A stretch of 64,000 bases of DNA from Bordetella genomosp. 4 (lineage in GTDB: Bacteria > Pseudomonadota > Gammaproteobacteria > Burkholderiales > Burkholderiaceae_B), in assembly GCF_002261185.1 (NCBI RefSeq), contig NZ_NEVQ01000012.1, forward strand, positions 186,001 through 250,000, in the 5' to 3' direction. The notes under the pieces were generated by a model that ran no database searches, had not been told where the DNA came from, and saw nothing but the letters and a program-made list of their open reading frames with translations. This document shows, in pieces, positions 16,360 through 24,866 of this stretch. A program made the translations under genes and the position numbers. Position 1 is the stretch's first letter. Every line of letters starts with the position of its first letter.

Positions 16360-17109
16360 TCAACCTAACCCCAACATATCTGCCAGACTCAGTTCCGTCT
16401 GCTCCTCGTCCAGGTGAATATGCGACTCCAGCTCTCGCAGATGGTGATCCATTTCTGCGATCGCCTGCGCAATCTTGCCCTGTTCCAGATATTCGACCAC
16501 GCGCGCATGTTCATCATGCTCGCAGGTGGCATTGCCGGGCGGTTGAAAGATCGCGACAACGAGGGCGCAGCGTGAGATGACCTCCATCAGATAGCGTGCC
16601 AATAGCGGATTACGTGAGAGTTCGCCGAGTTTCAGATGAAAGGCGCTGGCCAGGCGCGCCCATTCTGTCTGCGGCGCGTGATGCATGGCGCGGTGTTCGT
16701 CGCGCAGTTGACGGCGCAGTGCGGCGTAATCGGCACGGGTGGCGGATTGAGCGACCAAGGGCAGGATGGCTGCCTCGAGCGCCCGGCGCGCTTCGAAGAG
16801 CTTGCCGATTTCTTCGCGCGTGGGCATGGCGACGATGGCCCCGCGATTGGGGCGCAGCTCGACGACGTGGTCGTGGGCCAGGCGTTGCAACGCCTTTTGT
16901 ACGATGCTGCGGCCCACGCCGAATAATTCGCATAAGGCGGCCTCGGGGAGCTTGGTGCCGGGCCGCAGGCGCTGGCTCATGACGCCACTGACCACGGATT
17001 GGTAGATGCGTGTCTCGGTGTCGTCGAGGGTGTCCGGGCTCGGTGCGGGCAGTGCCGCGGGCCGTAACCTGGGACGGCCTCGTGTCGGGGAACTGCGGTC
17101 TTCAGGCAT
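16360..17109 (-). CDS. GntR family transcriptional regulator (FCD subfamily)
   Basis: A 249-residue regulator with an N-terminal winged-helix domain (SQRLRPGTKLPEAALCELFGVGRSIVQKAL, residues ~45-100) and a C-terminal all-helical FCD ligand-binding domain (EARRALEAAILPLVA onward; the metal-binding His and Asp positions lie in AFHLKLGELSRNPLL and in the last third). An N-terminal ~35-residue Pro/Arg-rich extension precedes the DNA-binding domain. The start overlaps the 3' end of the amidase gene by eight bases, so it is the last gene of the NTF2-deacetylase-amidase unit and likely controls it and the divergent transporter operon. Confidence 0.88.
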   Translation of the reverse strand: MPEDRSSPTRGRPRLRPAALPAPSPDTLDDTETRIYQSVVSGVMSQRLRPGTKLPEAALCELFGVGRSIVQKALQRLAHDHVVELRPNRGAIVAMPTREEIGKLFEARRALEAAILPLVAQSATRADYAALRRQLRDEHRAMHHAPQTEWARLASAFHLKLGELSRNPLLARYLMEVISRCALVVAIFQPPGNATCEHDEHARVVEYLEQGKIAQAIAEMDHHLRELESHIHLDEEQTELSLADMLGLG

Positions 17110-18334
17110 CGCGCGTACCCAATGCGGAAAGTTGCTGCCCGACAGCGACGGCCAGGCGGATCAGTGCCAGATCGCTACCTGCAGGGCCTAGTAATGAGAC
17201 GCCCGCCGGCAAACCGTCTTCGCCGATAAAAGGAATGTTGACTTGCGGCAGTCCGGCCAGACCCGCGATCGACGTGATGCGAAAGGTGTTGGCACGGATG
17301 GTGTCCACGGTCGCCGGATCGGCGGTGAGCGAAATCGCAGCGCTGGAGGCCGAGGGCAGAATGGCGATGCGATCCGCACCCAGCAGGGTGCGAATCTGTT
17401 CGCGCAGGCCGGCTTGCCGCGATTGTGCCGTCGTTGCAGCCTCTGTGCTGATGTTTGCCGCTGCCTGCCAGCGCCCCTCGATAGCGGCGCCGAAGGTGGG
17501 GCGGGCGGTGGTGATCCAGTCCTTGTGGGTTTGCCAGGCGTCGTAGGCCGACACCGTCACATAGGTCTGCCGCCAGATTTCTAATTCGGTGTCCGAGGTG
17601 GGCGCGTGAGTGATCGGCAGGGAAAAATGGCCGCGCAACGTATCGGCGACTTTGTCGATCAAGGGGGCGAATGCGGCGTCGGCTTGTGCGCAGGCGTCGG
17701 TGAGCACAACGGCGCCACGCCAAGCGATATCGTTTGAGCCGGGCATCAGGACCTCGCCAACACGTTGGAAAACATCGGTACGGTTGGCGAGCCACGTCAT
17801 CGTGTCAAACATCGGTGACAGTGGGACGACGCCCTCCGCGCTCAGCAAACCGTGCGTTGTACGCAGCCCCCAGAGGCCGCAATAGCTGCCAGGCACACGA
17901 GTAGAGCCACCTGTATCGGTGCCCAATGCAAAATCTACCAGCCCCGCCGCGACAGCGGAGGCCGAGCCGCTGGACGATCCGCCGGGAACGCGGTCGGGGG
18001 CGCGCGTATTGAGCGGCGTGCCATAGTGGACGTTTTCGCCTTGAATGCTGTAGGCCAGTTCGTCGGTCAGCGTTTTGCCGTGTAAGGTCGCGCCTGCGCT
18101 CAGCAACTGTGCGACCAGCGGACTATGCGCAGTGGCGGGTTCATGGGTGTCCAACCATGAAGGATTACCCGCGCCAGTGCGGTGACCTGCCACGTCGAAC
18201 AGGTCTTTGGCAGCGAAACTCAAGCCGTTCAAGAGGCCGCTGCCGGTGGGAGCAACGCTGAATCGGCCGTGCGGTACCCACGCGCCTACGGTGTCGTCGA
18301 AAGGTAGCGTGGCAGCGTCAGATAATGAGTTCAT
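17102..18334 (-). CDS. Amidase (amidase-signature family)
   Basis: A 410-residue hydrolase of the amidase-signature family, which cleaves C-N amide bonds with a Ser-cis-Ser-Lys triad. The Lys is in SFAAKDLFDVAG, the Gly/Ser-rich loop is VPGGSSSGSASAVAAG, and the nucleophile region is DTGGSTRVPGSYCGLWG. Start chosen at 18334 (MNSLSDAATL), where the ATG overlaps the stop of the deacetylase gene; an upstream in-frame extension runs into that gene. Close relatives include the AtzF/allophanate-hydrolase-like and indole-acetamide-hydrolase groups. Neighbours suggest it acts on an amide produced by the adjacent deacetylase-like enzyme, which is inference. Confidence 0.88.
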   Translation of the reverse strand: MNSLSDAATLPFDDTVGAWVPHGRFSVAPTGSGLLNGLSFAAKDLFDVAGHRTGAGNPSWLDTHEPATAHSPLVAQLLSAGATLHGKTLTDELAYSIQGENVHYGTPLNTRAPDRVPGGSSSGSASAVAAGLVDFALGTDTGGSTRVPGSYCGLWGLRTTHGLLSAEGVVPLSPMFDTMTWLANRTDVFQRVGEVLMPGSNDIAWRGAVVLTDACAQADAAFAPLIDKVADTLRGHFSLPITHAPTSDTELEIWRQTYVTVSAYDAWQTHKDWITTARPTFGAAIEGRWQAAANISTEAATTAQSRQAGLREQIRTLLGADRIAILPSASSAAISLTADPATVDTIRANTFRITSIAGLAGLPQVNIPFIGEDGLPAGVSLLGPAGSDLALIRLAVAVGQQLSALGTRDA

Positions 18335-19284
18335 GCGGCGGATTCCTGAGTAAGTGTGTCGACGTGGGCGCAGATAGCACCGGGAGTGGTGAACCACACC
18401 TGGCCGCGATCGCGATGATGGGCAATGTGTGCCAGCGCACGGCGCAGGTGCCGCAAGCGGTACGGTTGCCCGACGAGATAAGGGTGCAAGGCGATGCCCA
18501 TCACCAGGGGCTGCTGTTGCGATTGTTCGAGCATTTCATCGAAGTTGTCGATGATCAGTTGCGCGAAGTCTTTGCCGTCCATGTGGCGCGCGACGATCAT
18601 GGGGATGTCGTTGACTTCCTGGGGATAGGGCACGGACCACAGCGATGACCCGCCGCGGGTTCGCAACTGCGTCGGTTGATCATCGTGGCACCAGTTCAGG
18701 GTATAGCGATAGCCGGTCTCGGCCAGCAGGTCGGGCGTCAGATGGGACTCGGCGATCCATGGCGATAGCCAGCCGCTGGGACGTATACCCGCAACGCGTT
18801 CAAAACGTTCAGCACAGTGACTCAGCAGCGCACGCTCGGCAGTCTCTGTGTAGGTGCCCTGTTGTTCGGCATTGGTGTGTCCATGCGCGATCAACTCGTC
18901 GCCGCGAGCAAGGCACGCCTGGATGAGTTCCGGGCAATGGTCCAGAATCGCGGTATTGGCGACGATGCCCGCGGGCAGGTTGAGACTGTCGAACAGATCC
19001 AGGCAGCGCCAGGCGCCGACGCGATTACCGTATTCGCGCCAGGTGTAGTTCAGGACATCGGGCTCGTTGAAACTGGCGCCCAGCTTTGCGCCCATGCCGC
19101 CGCCAAAGGCAAAGTGTTCCAGGTTGAACCCCAGATAGACGGCGAGCCTCGCACCGCGTGGCCACGAATAATCCGGGCGGCGGTGAATCGGCGAATAATC
19201 GAATCGATGGTGGCTGGGCAACAAGCCGAATGCGCTGTCCGCATGCGATGTGTGGTCGGGAGGGGCAAAATCAATGGCCGGCAT
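18331..19284 (-). CDS. Polysaccharide deacetylase family protein (PuuE allantoinase-like)
   Basis: A 317-residue NodB-fold hydrolase. It lacks a signal peptide, so it acts in the cytoplasm, and it resembles the PuuE-type group: GARLAVYLGFNLEHFAFG, WREYGNRVGAWRCLDLFDSLNLPAG, GDELIAHGHTNAEQ and the substrate-loop WLSPWIAESHLTPDLLAETGY. Members of this group hydrolyse cyclic ureides or related amides rather than polysaccharides. With the amidase immediately downstream (ATGA overlap), a two-step opening and hydrolysis of a cyclic or N-acylated nitrogen compound is plausible. Substrate unknown. Confidence 0.82.
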   Translation of the reverse strand: MPAIDFAPPDHTSHADSAFGLLPSHHRFDYSPIHRRPDYSWPRGARLAVYLGFNLEHFAFGGGMGAKLGASFNEPDVLNYTWREYGNRVGAWRCLDLFDSLNLPAGIVANTAILDHCPELIQACLARGDELIAHGHTNAEQQGTYTETAERALLSHCAERFERVAGIRPSGWLSPWIAESHLTPDLLAETGYRYTLNWCHDDQPTQLRTRGGSSLWSVPYPQEVNDIPMIVARHMDGKDFAQLIIDNFDEMLEQSQQQPLVMGIALHPYLVGQPYRLRHLRRALAHIAHHRDRGQVWFTTPGAICAHVDTLTQESAA

Positions 19285-19302
19285 GGTTGTGTATCCTGCG
19301 AT

Positions 19303-19737
19303 TCAAAGTGTGGCCAATCCCGCCCGGACCAGCATCCATTCCGCACTATCGTTCCAGACGTCCATTTCCGTGATCAGGCCGTTGCGCACGACGTAGCGGT
19401 CTACGTAGCGGTTGCCTTCAAACGGTGTGCCGTCCAGCCATTCGCCGTACAGCGTGCCACGGTTGTAGACCACCGCGTATTCATCTGTAGCGCCTGCGAC
19501 CACGTCAGTGGATTCAAAACGTTTTTTCACCCAGGCATAACGTGCCTTGTTAAAGGCGGTGCATTCCGACGGGTCGCGCATCTCGCGGCCGCCTGTGAAG
19601 CGGATACGCAGTTCGGGGCTGACGTATTGGCGCGCACCTTCGGGGTCGGGTTTCATCAGTGTGATCAGGTAGGTGTCGACCAAGGCGCCGGGATCATTCG
19701 CGTCATGAGTGGTGTGCTGTTGTGGTGCGTCGTGCAT
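19303..19737 (-). CDS. NTF2-like (SnoaL-type) protein
   Basis: A 144-residue protein predicted to have the cone-shaped NTF2 fold: an N-terminal helix pair (LVDTYLITLMKPDPEGARQYVS), then strands ending in YVDRYVVRNGLITEMDVWNDSAEW. The family includes small isomerases, cyclases and detoxifying enzymes as well as non-catalytic binding proteins, so the reaction cannot be assigned. It is the first gene of the minus-strand unit, 18 bases before the deacetylase gene, and diverges from the ABC substrate-binding gene. Confidence 0.75.
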   Translation of the reverse strand: MHDAPQQHTTHDANDPGALVDTYLITLMKPDPEGARQYVSPELRIRFTGGREMRDPSECTAFNKARYAWVKKRFESTDVVAGATDEYAVVYNRGTLYGEWLDGTPFEGNRYVDRYVVRNGLITEMDVWNDSAEWMLVRAGLATL

Positions 19738-20015
19738 CGTTTTCTCCCATTTGATGCGCCAATTCGGTGCATCAGAACTGCAATCGTGATGGGCTCAGAG
19801 AGGTCTGTGTCACGTGCATCAACCTATTCTGGCCGCATGATTTCCAAAAATTGTCGGCAATAAATCCATATGGATTGCCGACAAAAACTCATACGGAATT
19901 AAGCAAACAGCGTGCCAGGATGGCGGCAGAAAAAAGCAATTGGCATGGCTTTTGCTTGAGTGCAGAGCAGGGCCACTTCAGCGCCTTTGATTACGACCAC
20001 TTTCGGGAGCACTCC

Positions 20016-21200
20016 ATGTCTCGCTTTTCTCGCCGCACTTTTGTCTGCACGACTATCGCCCTGTTTTGCGCGGGGCTCGGGGCCGTCGCGCAGGCTGCCG
20101 AGCCGATCAAGATCGGTTTGATTACTGCGTTGTCCGGGCAGTCTGCATTGGCGGGTGAGGCCATCACGCGTGGGATGCAGGTCGCCATCGACGAGATCAA
20201 CGCAAAAGGAGGTTTGCTGGACGGACGCAAGCTAGAGTTGGTGCGCCGTGATGATGAAGCGAATCCCGCCAAGGGCGTGGTTGCTGCGCGCGAGTTGATC
20301 TACAAGGAGAAAGTCGCTGCGATCTTTGGCGGTCTGGATACGCCGGTATCCATGGCGATCGTGCCGCTGGTCAATCAAGCCAAAATGCCCTTTATCGGCC
20401 CGTGGGCTGCGGGCACGCCGATCACCAAGAACGGCGCGAAACCCAACTACGTATTCCGTGTGTCCGCGGTTGACGAGGTTGTCGATGTCGCAATGGTGGA
20501 CTACGCACAAAAGACTTTCAACGCCTCGAAGTTCGGCCTGATCATGGTGAATAATCCGTGGGGCGAGTCGAATGAAAGAGGGTTGATTGCAGCGTTGGCG
20601 GCCAAAGGCATCAAGCCTGTGGGCAGCGAGAAATTCGAAGGCAACGACGTCGATGTCGTGCCGCAATTGACGCGGTTGAAAGCCGCGGGTGCCGATGCGT
20701 TGTTCCTGGTGGGCAACGTCGGGCCCTCCGCACAGGTCGTGAAGTCATTGGATCGCATGGGGTGGAAAGTGCCCGTGGTGTCGCACTGGGGACCTGCCGG
20801 CGGCCGGTTTACCGAACTCGCTGGCCCCAATGCCAAGGAAGTGCATTTCGTGCAGACGTATAGCTTCTTTGGTAAGCAATCGCCGGTCGGCGAAAAGGTC
20901 ATCACAGCGCTGAAAGCCAAGTATTCCAATATCAAGGGGCCTGAAGACATCACGCCGGCTGTCGGCGTTGCGAATGCTTATGATGCGATGCAGTTGACGG
21001 CGTTGGCGATACAGAAAGCAGGCTCCACCGACGGTAATGCGATCCGCGAAGGCTTTTACAAGATCGACAACTACGACGGTTTGATCAAGCAATACAAGCA
21101 GCCGTTCTCGCCCGAAGTACATGACGCGTTGACTGCACAGGACTACGTCTGGGCGCAATTCATTGATAACCGTATCTTGCCCGTCGGGCTGGCGAAATAA
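20016..21200 (+). CDS. ABC transporter substrate-binding protein, branched-chain amino acid type
   Basis: A 394-residue periplasmic receptor of the LivJ/type I fold. Residues 1-28 form a signal peptide with twin-Arg-like SRRTF and cleavage near AQAAEP. The mature start AEPIKIGLITALSGQSALAGEAI and ARELIYKEKVAAIFGG are typical. Start at 20016 is chosen because the signal peptide begins there and GGAG lies nine bases before; an upstream in-frame extension of 83 residues has no family match. Together with the two downstream genes it forms a complete uptake system; the ligand may be an amide or amino-acid-like compound handled by the divergent amidase cluster. Confidence 0.92.
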   Translation: MSRFSRRTFVCTTIALFCAGLGAVAQAAEPIKIGLITALSGQSALAGEAITRGMQVAIDEINAKGGLLDGRKLELVRRDDEANPAKGVVAARELIYKEKVAAIFGGLDTPVSMAIVPLVNQAKMPFIGPWAAGTPITKNGAKPNYVFRVSAVDEVVDVAMVDYAQKTFNASKFGLIMVNNPWGESNERGLIAALAAKGIKPVGSEKFEGNDVDVVPQLTRLKAAGADALFLVGNVGPSAQVVKSLDRMGWKVPVVSHWGPAGGRFTELAGPNAKEVHFVQTYSFFGKQSPVGEKVITALKAKYSNIKGPEDITPAVGVANAYDAMQLTALAIQKAGSTDGNAIREGFYKIDNYDGLIKQYKQPFSPEVHDALTAQDYVWAQFIDNRILPVGLAK

Positions 21201-21221
21201 CGCAATCGGTCGGAGTCTGTA

Positions 21222-22100
21222 ATGCAGTTACTAGCGGCGCTAATCAGTGGCCTGGGCCTGGGCAGCATGTATGGCTTGATGGCCCTGGGCTTTCATGTGA
21301 CCCATTCTGTTTCTGGCACGGTCAATTTTGCGCAGGGCAGCTCGATGATGTTGGGCGCTGTGCTGTGCTTTACCTTTGCCCAGACGCTGGGATGGGGGAT
21401 GGGGCCCGCCATTGTGTTGGCGCTGCTGTGCTGCGCGTTGTATGGCTTGCTGGTGGAGTTCCTGGCAGTGAGACCGTTTGCCTCTCGCGGATCTAACGCC
21501 TGGCTGATGTCTACGGTGGCATTGGGTATCGTGCTGGACAACGTAGTGATGCATACCTTTGGCAAGGAGCCTCGCAGTTTGCCTTCGCCTCTGGCGGTGT
21601 CGCCCATCGAGGTGTCGGGGCTGGGATTGGGCGTCTATCCACTGCAGTTGTTGATCCCGTTGATGGGCTTTGCGCTGGCTGCTGCGCTGCATGTGGTGGC
21701 GCGGCGTACCCGCTGGGGTACGGCGTTGCTCGCCGTGGTGCAGAACCGTGACGCGGCGCGTTTGATGGGCATTCCCATTAAACGCGCGGTGGCCGCAGCC
21801 TTTGCGGTGTCGACCTTGTTCGCCGGTATCGCGGGTATCTTGATCGCGCCTTTGTTCAACGTGAATGCCGACATGGGTACGTTGTTTGGCCTGAAGGCAT
21901 TCGCTGTAGCGATTCTAGGAGGTATCTCCAGCGCCTGGGGCGTGATGTTTGCCGGCTTGATTTTCGGTATTGCCGAAGCCATGGTCACAGTCACGCTCGG
22001 CTCTGGCTACACGCAGATTATTACGTTTGCATTGGTGATTGTGGTGTTGGCCGTCAGGCCCAATGGTTTGTTTGGACGGGCCGAGGTCAAGAAAGTATGA
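21222..22100 (+). CDS. Branched-chain amino acid type ABC permease (LivH-like)
   Basis: A 292-residue inner-membrane permease with about eight hydrophobic segments. Family features are LGLGSMYGLMALGFHVTHSV near the N-terminus, NFAQGSSMMLGA, and the cytoplasmic EAA-like loop VQNRDAARLMGIPIKRAVAAAFAVST. The gene lies 21 bases after the receptor gene and overlaps the start of the fused permease-ATPase gene by four bases (ATGA). It should pair with the LivM-like domain at the start of the next protein. Confidence 0.94.
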   Translation: MQLLAALISGLGLGSMYGLMALGFHVTHSVSGTVNFAQGSSMMLGAVLCFTFAQTLGWGMGPAIVLALLCCALYGLLVEFLAVRPFASRGSNAWLMSTVALGIVLDNVVMHTFGKEPRSLPSPLAVSPIEVSGLGLGVYPLQLLIPLMGFALAAALHVVARRTRWGTALLAVVQNRDAARLMGIPIKRAVAAAFAVSTLFAGIAGILIAPLFNVNADMGTLFGLKAFAVAILGGISSAWGVMFAGLIFGIAEAMVTVTLGSGYTQIITFALVIVVLAVRPNGLFGRAEVKKV

Positions 22101-24613
22101 AGCTCAAATCTCTCGCAGCGGGAGCGGCGCTTGTCGTCGTGGCACTGGCGCTCGCGTTCACGCTCAATAGCTATTACGTTTTCGTGCTGGCCAATATCGC
22201 CTTGATTGCGATCGTCGGGATTGGCCTGAATGTGTTGTTGGGGCTGACAGGGCAGGTATCCTTTGGACATGTTGGGTTTTACGCCATAGGCGCCTACACC
22301 GTAGCGATTTTGACGACCAAGGCGGGCTGGAGCTTCTGGCCTGCGTGGGGCGCAGGTACCTTGATCGCTGCAGTGTTGGGGGCAGTGCTGGCATTGCCCG
22401 CATTGCGGGTAAAGGGACCGTATCTGGCGATGATCACCATCGCGTTCAGCTTCATTGTGCAGCATGCGATTGTGGAGATGCCCGATCTGACCGGCGGGCA
22501 GAACGGCATCATGGGCATCATGCCGCCGCAACTGGTCGCGAGTTGGGGACCTGAGCAAACCGTAACGGTACTGGCGGTGTTGGCGGCCGCGGTGTTGATG
22601 ATTGGCTATGCCTTGTTGTCGCGGGGGACGTGGGGCGCTGCGATGCGCGCAGTGAACGATAGCGAGACCGCTGCGCAATCCATTGGATTGAATCCCTTGG
22701 TGGTGAAAACGGTGGCGTTCACCTTGTCTGCGGCCACGGCTGGACTGGCGGGAGGGTTGTTTGCGCCATTGTCGAGCTTCGTGACGGCGGAAACGTTCAG
22801 CTTCATGCAATCGATTCTGTTCGTGCTGGTGGTGATCGTGGGCGGCGCGGGGACGATAGTCGGTCCTATTGTAGGGGCTTTGATTGTCGGCATGCTGCCG
22901 GAATTGCTCGCGTCGTTGGAAAGCTATCGGTTGCTGTTCTTTGGCGCGCTGTTGTTGTTGGTGTTGTGGGTCGCGCCCGAGGGATTGGTGGGGTTGTGGC
23001 GTCAGGTGATGGGTAAGTTTCAGGGCATGGCGCGTGTGGGGGGTGTCAGCGAGTTGGGTGACGGCGAGCCTACGGTCATTACTGATGGGACTAGCGCGCT
23101 GGCATTGCCACAACGCGAACGCGCAGCTTTGGCCGCAGATGGGCTTGGTATCACTTTTGGTGGCGTGCGCGCCGTCAGCGACTTGTCGATGCGCGTCTCT
23201 GTCGGCGCCGTGACGAGCCTGATCGGTCCCAACGGTGCCGGTAAAACCACCGCATTGAACATGCTCAGCGGCTTCTATCGTCCCTCGACCGGCAAAGTGA
23301 CGCTGGGGAGCAAATCGTTGGCGGGCTTATCCGCATTTCGCATCGCGCGTGCCGGCGTGGCGCGTACATACCAAACATCGCAATTGTTTGGCACGTTGAG
23401 CGTCGAGGATAACGTCGCCTTGGCGATGAGTCGCGGCCATCTGGGTGGATTGTTCGCGTCGGGACGGTATCGCAGCGAGATGGTGCGTCAGCAGGCGAGG
23501 GCGTTGTTGGCATTTTGCGGTTATGAGGGTTCGCCTGCGATCAATGCGGCGGGCTTGGCGCACGTGGATCGCCGTTTGGTGGAAATCGCCCGTGCATTGG
23601 CCACGGACCCCGATGCATTGCTGTTGGACGAGCCCGCGGCTGGCCTGTCGCGCGAGGACAAAGATCGTCTGGCAACGCTGTTGCGACGTATCGCGGATGC
23701 GGGCATAGGCGTCGCCTTGGTCGAACACGACATGACGTTGGTGATGTCGATCTCGGATCAGTTGGTGGTGTTGGATGCAGGTCGCCGTCTAGCGGTGGGT
23801 ACGCCATCTGAGGTGCAGAACGACCCGGCGGTCAAGCAGGCCTATCTGGGCGAGTCGTTGGAAGTGGCCTCCAAGGAATCAAGCGCGACACGCGCACCTG
23901 GCGCGGAGTTGCTAGGCGTCGATGCGCTGGTGGCGGGCTATGGCGCCGAGCCGGTATTGCATGGCATCAGCCTGCAAGTACGTGCGGGAGAAATGGTTGC
24001 GCTGTTGGGCGCCAACGGCGCAGGCAAATCGACGTTGATGCGTACGTTGGCTGGCCTGCATAACAGCCAGTCAGGGGCAATGCACATCGATGGCCATCAA
24101 CTGGAGGGCCGCGCTGCGGAGGATATCGTTGGCCTGGGCTTGGTGCTCGTCCCCGAGGGCCGTCAGGTTTTCCCCGAGCTGTCCGTACTGGACAACATCC
24201 GATTGGGCGCGTTCCTGGATCAGACAGATCGCGAGGCGCGTGTGGAAAGCATGCTGCAGCGGTTCCCACGATTGCGCGAGCGCTTGCATCAGCGCGCGGG
24301 CCTGTTGTCTGGTGGTGAACAGCAGATGCTGGCGGTGGCGCGCGGCTTGATGAGCCGCCCGCGTGTGCTATTGCTGGATGAGCCTTCACTGGGATTGGCG
24401 CCTAAAGTCATTGCCGAACTGTTTGCCGCATTGGATCGTTTGCGTGACGAGAACATGACGATCTTGCTGGTTGATCAGATGGCAGGGTTGGCATTGGCCC
24501 TGGCGGATCGCGCCTATGTCATGGAAGGCGGGCATGTCGTGGCGCAAGGCACGGCGGCCGAGATCGCGGCCAATGATGAATTGGCCGAGGCGTATCTCGG
24601 CGGACATGGGTAA
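22097..24613 (+). CDS. Fused ABC permease-ATPase-ATPase (LivM-LivG-LivF in one chain)
   Basis: An 838-residue triple fusion. Residues ~1-300 are a LivM-type permease with about nine membrane segments (VGIGLNVLLGLTGQVSFGHVG). Residues ~345-600 are a LivG-type ATPase with Walker A GPNGAGKTT (377-385) and Walker B LLLDEPAAGL; its expected LAYGQQR-like signature is LAHVDRR (487-493). Residues ~615-838 are a LivF-type ATPase with Walker A GANGAGKST (638-646), a canonical LSGGEQQ signature and LLLDEPSLGLAP. The linkers are Glu/Ser/Ala-rich. The fusion fixes the stoichiometry of one permease half and both ATPases. No stop or frameshift interrupts it. Confidence 0.95.
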   Translation: MKLKSLAAGAALVVVALALAFTLNSYYVFVLANIALIAIVGIGLNVLLGLTGQVSFGHVGFYAIGAYTVAILTTKAGWSFWPAWGAGTLIAAVLGAVLALPALRVKGPYLAMITIAFSFIVQHAIVEMPDLTGGQNGIMGIMPPQLVASWGPEQTVTVLAVLAAAVLMIGYALLSRGTWGAAMRAVNDSETAAQSIGLNPLVVKTVAFTLSAATAGLAGGLFAPLSSFVTAETFSFMQSILFVLVVIVGGAGTIVGPIVGALIVGMLPELLASLESYRLLFFGALLLLVLWVAPEGLVGLWRQVMGKFQGMARVGGVSELGDGEPTVITDGTSALALPQRERAALAADGLGITFGGVRAVSDLSMRVSVGAVTSLIGPNGAGKTTALNMLSGFYRPSTGKVTLGSKSLAGLSAFRIARAGVARTYQTSQLFGTLSVEDNVALAMSRGHLGGLFASGRYRSEMVRQQARALLAFCGYEGSPAINAAGLAHVDRRLVEIARALATDPDALLLDEPAAGLSREDKDRLATLLRRIADAGIGVALVEHDMTLVMSISDQLVVLDAGRRLAVGTPSEVQNDPAVKQAYLGESLEVASKESSATRAPGAELLGVDALVAGYGAEPVLHGISLQVRAGEMVALLGANGAGKSTLMRTLAGLHNSQSGAMHIDGHQLEGRAAEDIVGLGLVLVPEGRQVFPELSVLDNIRLGAFLDQTDREARVESMLQRFPRLRERLHQRAGLLSGGEQQMLAVARGLMSRPRVLLLDEPSLGLAPKVIAELFAALDRLRDENMTILLVDQMAGLALALADRAYVMEGGHVVAQGTAAEIAANDELAEAYLGGHG

Positions 24614-24630
24614 TCTGCGCGGGTCGTGAT

Positions 24631-24680
24631 CGATCCGCCTGTGAGTTCGATATCGGTATCGGTTACTTGCAGGCGGATCG
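24631..24680 (+). repeat. Inverted repeat downstream of the fused liv gene
   Basis: CGATCCGCCTG (24631-24641) and CAGGCGGATCG (24670-24680) are a perfect 11-base inverted repeat enclosing a 28-base loop that itself has a CGATA/TATCG pair. It starts 17 bases after the stop of the fused transporter gene. No T-run follows, so it is either a factor-dependent terminator element or an mRNA 3' stabiliser. Confidence 0.5.
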
Positions 24681-24825
24681 GGATACGTACACGCGAGGAG
24701 GCGGGGAGTCTGGCGCAATTGGTTAATGCTCAGCACATGACAGCGCCGTGGTGACTTTGGCTTGTACCGGTAAATGAGGATCGAGGGGCAGGGTTTTCCA
24801 TGATGTAAATCACCTGATAAGGTAA

Positions 24826-24846
24826 GTAGGATGTCCAACATCCTAC
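24826..24846. promoter_or_regulatory. Perfect palindrome, candidate operator for the FadR-type regulator
   Basis: GTAGGATGT (24826-24834) and ACATCCTAC (24838-24846) are perfect inverted repeats around a CCA centre, 21 bases before the preferred start of the CoA-transferase gene. The size and nine-base arms suit a dimeric GntR/FadR-type regulator; one such gene lies immediately downstream of the CoA-transferase. If it is an operator, the alternative ATG at 24831, inside the palindrome, is unlikely to be the true start. Confidence 0.6.
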
Positions 24847-24866
24847 AAATACATCGAGACAAGCCC

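Noticed and set aside
22007-23113. Long minus-strand open frame (~368 residues) opposite the fused liv gene
   Set aside because: Its composition (Gln/His/Arg-rich) is what the complement of a GC-rich coding sequence gives; no family motif, no ribosome site, and the plus strand gene is certain.
24831-24866. ATG at 24831 as start of the CoA-transferase
   Set aside because: It lies in the perfect palindrome and adds 12 residues before the family N-terminus; 24867 is more likely, although not certain.
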